Shown: positions 6,311-10,276 of the stretch, piece by piece
Layout: each line of letters begins with the position of its first letter
Numbering within the stretch: position 1 is the stretch's first letter
From: DASUUR01 sp036373975
Lineage (GTDB): Bacteria; Patescibacteriota; Saccharimonadia; Saccharimonadales; Saccharimonadaceae
Direction: 5' to 3'
Assembly (NCBI GenBank): GCA_036373975.1
Contig: DASUUR010000009.1
Location: 1-10,276 of the forward strand
DNA length: 10,276 bases
The notes under the pieces: model-generated
Seen by the model: the letters and a program-made list of their open reading frames with translations, nothing else
What the model was told of the DNA's origin: nothing
The model's database searches: none
Translations under genes and position numbers: made by a program

Positions 6311-6796
6311 CTAGCTGGCTTTAAGATCAAGTTTCACTCCGAGATTTTGGTTGCCCCCCAAGGTAGCTCCAAGCGCAACCATAGGCTTGGTTTGATAGGC
6401 AACCTCGGTTAACTGTCTCGCACCATACCCACTTAATGTCTTTAGTACTTCGCTCGCTACTTCTATCTCTTCAATGTCTAGTTTTTGTTCAACATTTGCC
6501 AAATCTTGTGTGTGCCTATAAAGAACCACTTCACTATCCGTACCAAAAGTAGGGTAATCAATCTCAACTTCTAAGCGACTGACTCCTACGAGATGCTCGA
6601 GATCTTGATATATTCTCTTATTAAAGGGTCCGAAGGTATATCGCTCATATTCATATTCTGTAATAGGACGCCTGAGTCTCTTGATCGCAATTAGATCAGT
6701 TAGATAACAAAGTTTCATAAGCACAGTGACCGAAGGCTTATCGTGACTGTGAGCAAAAAATTCTAGTAAAGCCTGCGTTTTACTGAGATTTGTCAT
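6311..6796 (-). CDS. Panacea-domain (DUF4065, SocA-like) protein, candidate antitoxin
   Basis: Panacea domains occur in antitoxins that neutralise many unrelated toxins, and in SocA, a proteolysis adaptor for SocB. The 161-residue product has the typical helical N-terminus with KLCYLTDLIAIKRLRRPIT (28-46), the core signature YTFGPFNKRIYQDL (53-66), and the later block LKTLSGYGARQLTEVAYQTKPM (in two parts, 118-139), equivalent to the usual LS.LTH...P motif. It is a stand-alone domain with no extra HTH. The start ATG at 6796 follows an AT-rich leader with a TATAAT about 50 bp upstream and no clear Shine-Dalgarno. Its TAG directly abuts the ATG of the 170-residue gene. The Panacea call is strong. 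The antitoxin role is inferred from the coupling. Confidence 0.85.
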   Translation of the reverse strand: MTNLSKTQALLEFFAHSHDKPSVTVLMKLCYLTDLIAIKRLRRPITEYEYERYTFGPFNKRIYQDLEHLVGVSRLEVEIDYPTFGTDSEVVLYRHTQDLANVEQKLDIEEIEVASEVLKTLSGYGARQLTEVAYQTKPMVALGATLGGNQNLGVKLDLKAS

Positions 6797-6844
6797 CTTG
6801 ATTTATTTACAGCCATATTTATGTATTGCAAGCATAATAACTTA

Positions 6845-6850
6845 ATTATA
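6845..6850 (-). promoter_or_regulatory. Putative promoter (-10) of the Panacea pair
   Basis: A perfect TATAAT on the minus strand sits between truB and the Panacea gene and gives a leader of about 40 nt. No good -35 is seen at 16-18 bp. I found no terminator after truB, so read-through from truB is also possible. Confidence 0.45.
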
Positions 6851-6889
6851 CATCAATTAGCCTCTGACGGTATATGCGACTTATCCTTG

Positions 6890-7573
6890 TTACGGCAATA
6901 AGGTCATCTCAAGAGGCTGCAGTGCTGCCACACAGTCCTCTATCTCTACTGCTTGATCGACTGTCCACTTGTCGACAGTGGTACGACGAAGCTCGCTGCA
7001 GTATGCGGCTGTGTCTAGCGCTTTCCCAATATCCTGGGCAAGAGTGCGAATGTAGGTACCGCTAGACACATGTGTGCGGATTTTCACTACCGGAAAGTTG
7101 TATTCAAGCAGTTCTAAGCTGTAAATGGTAACTGTACGACTAGGAATCTCAACTATCTCTCCCTTGCGTGCCAGTTTGTAAGCGCGTTGACCATTAATTT
7201 TGATGGCCGAGAACATTGGGGGTGTCTGCGTGACTTCACCAGTAAATTGCTTGAGGACTCCTTCAAGCTCTTCGCGGGTGGGCACGGGGCCATCTATTAG
7301 GCTGATCTCACCTTCGGGATCTCCGGTTGTACTTGATTGCCCGAGGGTAATTGTGGCTTCGTAGGTCTTAGCTTTTTTGCTCAATTCCCCCGCCCGCTTA
7401 CAGGCCTTACCCACAAGCAGCACCATCACTCCAGTCGCAAAGGGATCAAGTGTACCGGTATGGCCTACTTTGACCTTCTTTCCGGCCACCTCGCTCAGGC
7501 GTCGGCGAACACGAGCAACTACGCCGAAGCTCGTCATGCCGCTTGGTTTATCAATAATTATCATGCCGTCCAT
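6890..7573 (-). CDS. truB: tRNA pseudouridine(55) synthase TruB
   Basis: TruB makes pseudouridine 55 in the T-loop of most tRNAs. The product is 227 residues. It opens MDGMIIIDKPSGMTS, with motif I including DKPSGMTS (8-15), and the catalytic block VGHTGTLDPFATGVM with nucleophile D43. KTYEA follows (69-72), then PPMFSAIKINGQRAY (117-131), and SSGTYIRTLAQDIG near 168-181. It is shorter than the 300-residue family average because the C-terminal PUA-type domain is absent, ending soon after the catalytic domain. It lies 39 bp downstream of the pseudo-DHH gene, as truB lies near nrnA in many bacteria. Met4 is an alternative start. No clear ribosome binding site is seen, and a 12-bp palindrome (7598-7609) lies in the gap. 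Confidence 0.96.
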   Translation of the reverse strand: MDGMIIIDKPSGMTSFGVVARVRRRLSEVAGKKVKVGHTGTLDPFATGVMVLLVGKACKRAGELSKKAKTYEATITLGQSSTTGDPEGEISLIDGPVPTREELEGVLKQFTGEVTQTPPMFSAIKINGQRAYKLARKGEIVEIPSRTVTIYSLELLEYNFPVVKIRTHVSSGTYIRTLAQDIGKALDTAAYCSELRRTTVDKWTVDQAVEIEDCVAALQPLEMTLLP

Positions 7574-7612
7574 ATTACAGGCATGGTACGTTAAATAGCT
7601 TAGCTAAGCAAG

Positions 7613-9436
7613 TTACTGACCAGGGATTTTGAACTCAGTTGGATCATCGCTTTTTTTGGATGGCGCTGGGGCATCCGTAGGCAATGCAGGAACTACAGGC
7701 GCAATTGGAGCTGGAGCCGGTGGTGTAGCTGCTGGTGCAGGCCCAGGGGCTGGCTCAGCTGCTGTTGGAGCGGGCGGTAAAGGTGGCAATGTACTAAAAT
7801 CAGGCAGCGGTGGCGGTGGCGGCAACGGAAGGTCATCTCCAACCTGAGAAGCTGGCTGGACAGCAGGCAAAGGCGCTTCTGCAGGCGCAGGCGCTTCAAA
7901 GACCGGTGGTGCAGCCACCTCGGGTAACTCTTGCGCGCCCAGGCTTTCGACTGGATTATTAGCAGCCTCAAATGGCGCCTCGTTTAGGGCCTTCTCTATA
8001 TCAGCCCGAAGGTCTCGCTCTTTGTTGCCTGTGTCTTTATTCTCTTTTGGTTTCTGGCTCTTTTTTCGTGGTTGCTTTGCGTGCGCATGAGCTTGAGCCT
8101 CAAGTTCGGCAATCGAAGGTGCCTTTTTAGGAGCTGGCTCGGCAAACGGATCAACCGTTGGCGGCTCATCATTGCTTGCACCGGGCGCATAGGCATTGAT
8201 TGGTGCTTGCGGCTGGATAGGCTCACCTAAGCTTGGCTGATCATGGGTCAGGATAATGTTATTGCGGTCTTTTTCTTCTTCTCGACGCTTTTCTTCGGCA
8301 GCCTCTTCGGTCGTCGCGTTTAGCGTACCGCCAAGCGATGGTGGTATATCTTGGTCACGCCACGAAGGTGTTTGCGTTGAATTAATTGCCGGTTTTTCAG
8401 TGTCATCGATAGGCTGCGCAGCAGCATCAACCTCGGCAGAAGCTGCAGCAAGGTCTTTCTTAAGATCAGCAACCGACAATGTTGGTTGCGCCTTAGCTAT
8501 GTCTTCAAGCGCCTGCTCAGGAGCTTCGGGTTGTGTCTCTTCTTCAGGGGCGGGCTCAGCCTCGTGCTCGATGTGCATCTCCCCTTTCTCCTTTGGAGCT
8601 TCTGGGAGTGGTGCGGCGTCTTTTAGCCTCTTAGAAGAGCCCTCAGACAATTCTGTTGAGCCGTCTTTTTCAATACGTGGAATCTCGTGAGCTTCTTCGA
8701 GGCGGGCCGCAATAAGCTGCTGATTAGCGCCAGCACCCATAAGTTGGGCGGCCATCGTCATGACTCTTGGAGTAGTCTGGGTATTACTAAAGCGCTCGGT
8801 TGCCGATACGATACCGGTAAGTAGAGCCGTGGCAATCTGTTCATCAAGCACATTCGCCTGGAGCGCTTCGTTCAGTCCAACTAACATCTCACAGAGGCTA
8901 CTGGCTTCGGTCTCCTGCCAGTCAATGGAGCCAAGGGTGTTCTTTTCGTTCTTGTTATTCACTGTAATGACCGTGGCGTCGTGCAGGATGCGACCATGTG
9001 CAGTAATTGCAGCGTCGAGGTCTTCCCGCTTTTCTACGCCCAGCGCAATTATGAGTTCGACGTTAAAGTCGCCCTGACTAAACTCAAGATCCTTGCTGGT
9101 AATGGTGGTTTTGTAAGGCGTGATAAAAATGCGCACAACGTCATCTTCTACCTTGTAGCGAAGGCGATCGGCCTTTTCTTTGTTCAAGGCAATGATGAAG
9201 TCACGGAGGCTATCAACGGTGTTCTCGAAGGTCTTGTTAGGCTCCAAAAAGGTAATCGCGGGTGGCATCTCACCACTAAATACGGCTGTAGCATGCTTAT
9301 CGAGCTTGTTAAGCATAAGCGACAGCGCAAGCGCTGCCGAGAGCTCATCGACTGAGGGGTTACGACTGACCGTAACCAAGATATTTGTTGCACCTTTTAT
9401 GCGCTCTACAATTTGCTGCTTGGCGTTGGCGTCCAT
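7613..9436 (-). CDS. Degenerate DHH/DHHA1 (NrnA-like) protein with long Pro/Ala/Glu-rich tail
   Basis: The N-terminal 250 of 607 residues align by eye with DHH phosphoesterases such as NrnA (nanoRNase/pAp phosphatase). ILVTVSRNPSVDEL (19-32) sits at motif I (normally H-x-x-P-D-x-D-A), LIIALG (128-133) at motif II, VNNKNEKNTLGSIDW (159-173) at the DHH motif, and LLTGIVSATERFSNTQTTP (205-223) at the DHHA1 junction. The catalytic His and most Asp are gone (S24, S28, A131, V159-N160-N161), though D30 remains, so hydrolase activity is unlikely. An extra segment of about 45 residues lies near 77-124. Residues 251-607 are a low-complexity, disordered, acidic then Pro/Ala-rich tail with a basic patch (KKSQKPKENKD). 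No membrane segment is seen. It precedes truB, the normal nrnA site. Function is unknown. A scaffold or nucleotide-sensing role is a guess. Confidence 0.8.
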   Translation of the reverse strand: MDANAKQQIVERIKGATNILVTVSRNPSVDELSAALALSLMLNKLDKHATAVFSGEMPPAITFLEPNKTFENTVDSLRDFIIALNKEKADRLRYKVEDDVVRIFITPYKTTITSKDLEFSQGDFNVELIIALGVEKREDLDAAITAHGRILHDATVITVNNKNEKNTLGSIDWQETEASSLCEMLVGLNEALQANVLDEQIATALLTGIVSATERFSNTQTTPRVMTMAAQLMGAGANQQLIAARLEEAHEIPRIEKDGSTELSEGSSKRLKDAAPLPEAPKEKGEMHIEHEAEPAPEEETQPEAPEQALEDIAKAQPTLSVADLKKDLAAASAEVDAAAQPIDDTEKPAINSTQTPSWRDQDIPPSLGGTLNATTEEAAEEKRREEEKDRNNIILTHDQPSLGEPIQPQAPINAYAPGASNDEPPTVDPFAEPAPKKAPSIAELEAQAHAHAKQPRKKSQKPKENKDTGNKERDLRADIEKALNEAPFEAANNPVESLGAQELPEVAAPPVFEAPAPAEAPLPAVQPASQVGDDLPLPPPPPLPDFSTLPPLPPAPTAAEPAPGPAPAATPPAPAPIAPVVPALPTDAPAPSKKSDDPTEFKIPGQ

Positions 9437-9477
9437 ATTTGTTTTACCTTGTTTTTATATCGTACGTATTTTGTTTA

Positions 9478-9507
9478 ACATTAGCATGATGTTTTGCGAA
9501 TTGTCAA
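9478..9507 (-). promoter_or_regulatory. Promoter of the pseudo-DHH-truB operon
   Basis: On the minus strand a perfect TTGACA (9507-9502) is followed after 18 bp by TAATGT (9483-9478), itself preceded by an extended TGC. The leader is about 35 nt, with AAGG about 10 nt before the ATG at 9436. Confidence 0.5.
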
Positions 9508-9529
9508 CTATATTTTAAGGGGCAATTGC

Positions 9530-9558
9530 TTTACAAAATTATCATTCTCAGGTATAGT
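9530..9558 (+). promoter_or_regulatory. rpsT promoter
   Basis: TTTACA (9530-9535), a 17-bp spacer and TATAGT (9553-9558) form a good sigma-70-type promoter, with transcription starting near 9565. Its -35 lies 22 bp from the -35 of the divergent pseudo-DHH promoter. Confidence 0.7.
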
Positions 9559-9614
9559 AGCGCTGATTATATACATCACTTTTAAATGTGTAAGAAAAGG
9601 ATTAATAACAGAGT

Positions 9615-9986
9615 ATGCCAATCATCCAATCAGCCATCAAGAGAATGAAGCAGACCGCAAAGCGTCGCGCTCGCAACATGGGCATTAAGCGTGATATTAA
9701 GGGCGCCGTTAAGGCATTCTTGGCAAAGCCAAGTGCGGAGACGCTGAGCGCAGCACAAGGCGAACTAGACACCGCAGTAAAAAAGAAGCTCCTTAAAAAG
9801 AATACTGTGGCTCGCCGCAAATCACATCTATCAAAGGTTGCAAAAGAGGCTGGCGTTAAGCTTGCTACCGGCACCAAGAAAGCTGCTCCTGCTGCAAAAC
9901 CAGCAGCAAAAAAGACTACAGCTGCAGCAAAGCCTGCCGCTAAGAAAGCCCCAGCTAAGAAGCCAGCTCCTAAAAAAGCTGCCTAG
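9615..9986 (+). CDS. rpsT: 30S ribosomal protein S20 with Lys/Ala/Pro-rich C-terminal tail
   Basis: S20 binds 16S rRNA as a three-helix bundle at the bottom of the small subunit. Residues 1-80 are a normal S20: PIIQSAIKRMKQTAKRRARN, then IKRDIKGAVKAFL, and VKKKLLKKNTVARRKSHLSK with the conserved NTVARRKS-type motif. The product is 123 residues against about 87 usually. The excess is a C-terminal tail of about 38 residues (86-123) built of repeated Ala/Lys/Pro units such as PAAKK and AKPAAKK, similar in composition to histone H1 tails. AAAGGA lies 13 nt before the ATG, rather far. It is the only plus-strand gene in the window. It is divergent from the pseudo-DHH gene and convergent with holA, a neighbour of rpsT in Firmicutes too. 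Confidence 0.95.
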   Translation: MPIIQSAIKRMKQTAKRRARNMGIKRDIKGAVKAFLAKPSAETLSAAQGELDTAVKKKLLKKNTVARRKSHLSKVAKEAGVKLATGTKKAAPAAKPAAKKTTAAAKPAAKKAPAKKPAPKKAA

Positions 9987-10008
9987 TATTAGCAGTTCAC
10001 CTAGTTGC

Positions 10009-10033
10009 AGATGAGCCCCATTGGGGCTCATCT
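10009..10033 (+). terminator. Shared hairpin terminator between rpsT and holA
   Basis: AGATGAGCCCC (10009-10019) pairs perfectly with GGGGCTCATCT (10023-10033) around a 3-nt loop. The trailing T-run is short (TTT partly inside the stem). It sits between two convergent genes and could serve both. Confidence 0.7.
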
Positions 10034-10036
10034 TTG

Positions 10037-10276
10037 CTATGCGATATGGGCTGCGATAGCATGCAGGGTGCGCTCAATAAGTACCCACGGGTCACCTGCA
10101 CTACTTTTAAGCTGATCATCGAGCTGCGTGAGCTCATGCACTATTTTTGTTACTTGCGCCTGAGACAACCGCCGGGCAAGCGGCTGGAGTTTTTTTACGG
10201 GGTATGGGTGGGTGCCAATATCCTTAGCAATTGCCTCGGCAGTCTTTTGGGGCGCCTGCGAAATGATAGCCAACTG
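10037..10276 (-). CDS. holA: DNA polymerase III subunit delta, C-terminal end (partial)
   Basis: HolA is the clamp-loader subunit that opens the beta sliding clamp. Only the last 79 residues are in the window, and the frame is open to the right edge. The visible part matches the C-terminal collar domain: an Ala-rich helix with a TAEAIAKDIG turn, then HPYPVKKLQPLARRLSQAQV (equivalent to the usual HPF..KK...AR.FS.E.L), TKIVHELTQLDDQLKSS (the D..LK pattern) and DPWVLIERTLHAI at the end. It converges on rpsT across a hairpin. The identification rests on this conserved end pattern and on the neighbour rpsT. Confidence 0.8.
   Translation of the reverse strand, partial: QLAIISQAPQKTAEAIAKDIGTHPYPVKKLQPLARRLSQAQVTKIVHELTQLDDQLKSSAGDPWVLIERTLHAIAAHIA

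Noticed and set aside
7598..7609. 12-bp palindrome GCTTAGCTAAGC between the pseudo-DHH gene and truB
   Set aside because: It is short, has no T-run and lies inside an apparent operon. It could be a chance palindrome and shows no promoter context.
7613..8250. Long opposite-strand and shifted frames across the Pro/Ala-rich tail
   Set aside because: They are low-complexity shadows of biased codons in the tail. The minus-strand 607-residue frame has the promoter, start and domain match.
8981..9355. Plus-strand 124-codon frame opposite the DHH-like domain
   Set aside because: It lies entirely inside a well-supported gene, with no ribosome binding site or family resemblance.
1..10276. CRISPR array, tRNA or rRNA genes, insertion sequences, integrase
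   Set aside because: I read both strands and found no spaced direct repeats, no cloverleaf with a CCA end, no rRNA core motifs and no transposase or recombinase frame.

Overview
The window looks like chromosomal DNA of a small-genome bacterium, most likely a Patescibacteria/CPR member and probably Saccharibacteria (TM7). This is an inference from several signs: tightly packed housekeeping genes, a ribosomal protein S20 with a long Lys/Ala/Pro tail, an RNase J with a basic N-terminal extension, a short TruB, and a degenerate DHH-family protein in the usual nrnA position. No rRNA marker is present, so the assignment is tentative. Every gene lies on the minus strand except rpsT.

Positions 1-2280 (read right to left) hold one compact operon. 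A TATAAT promoter with an extended -10 drives a small two-helix membrane protein, then a family 4 uracil-DNA glycosylase (4-bp overlap), then RNase J (3-bp gap), which runs off the left edge. The glycosylase has lost three of the four Fe-S cysteines of its family at exactly conserved spacing. Positions 2280-4850 hold pnp (PNPase, complete) and upstream of it rpsO (S15). Each is followed by a hairpin terminator, and the one after rpsO contains the rpsO stop codon. PNPase and RNase J together supply the 3'-5' and 5'-3' RNA decay activities.

Positions 4895-6800 form an AT-richer accessory island with two gene pairs. The first is a hicB-hicA type II toxin-antitoxin pair whose promoter is overlaid by a perfect 7-bp inverted repeat and sits so close to the ATG that the mRNA should be nearly leaderless. 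The second is a Panacea-domain (SocA-like) gene whose stop codon directly abuts the start of an unrecognised 170-residue gene, the architecture of a Panacea antitoxin with its toxin.

Positions 6890-9436 hold truB and, upstream, a 607-residue protein. Its N-terminal 250 residues resemble a DHH/DHHA1 (NrnA-like) phosphoesterase with destroyed catalytic motifs, followed by a very long Pro/Ala/Glu-rich tail. The pseudo-DHH - truB - [island] - rpsO - pnp order matches the widespread nrnA-truB-(ribF)-rpsO-pnp block, so the island sits where ribF often lies. At the right edge, rpsT is divergent from the pseudo-DHH gene (back-to-back promoters) and convergent with holA (DNA polymerase III delta, C-terminal end only), with a shared hairpin between them.

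The best candidate for something undescribed is the Panacea-linked 170-residue protein. Next come the Fe-S-depleted glycosylase and the tailed pseudo-DHH protein.
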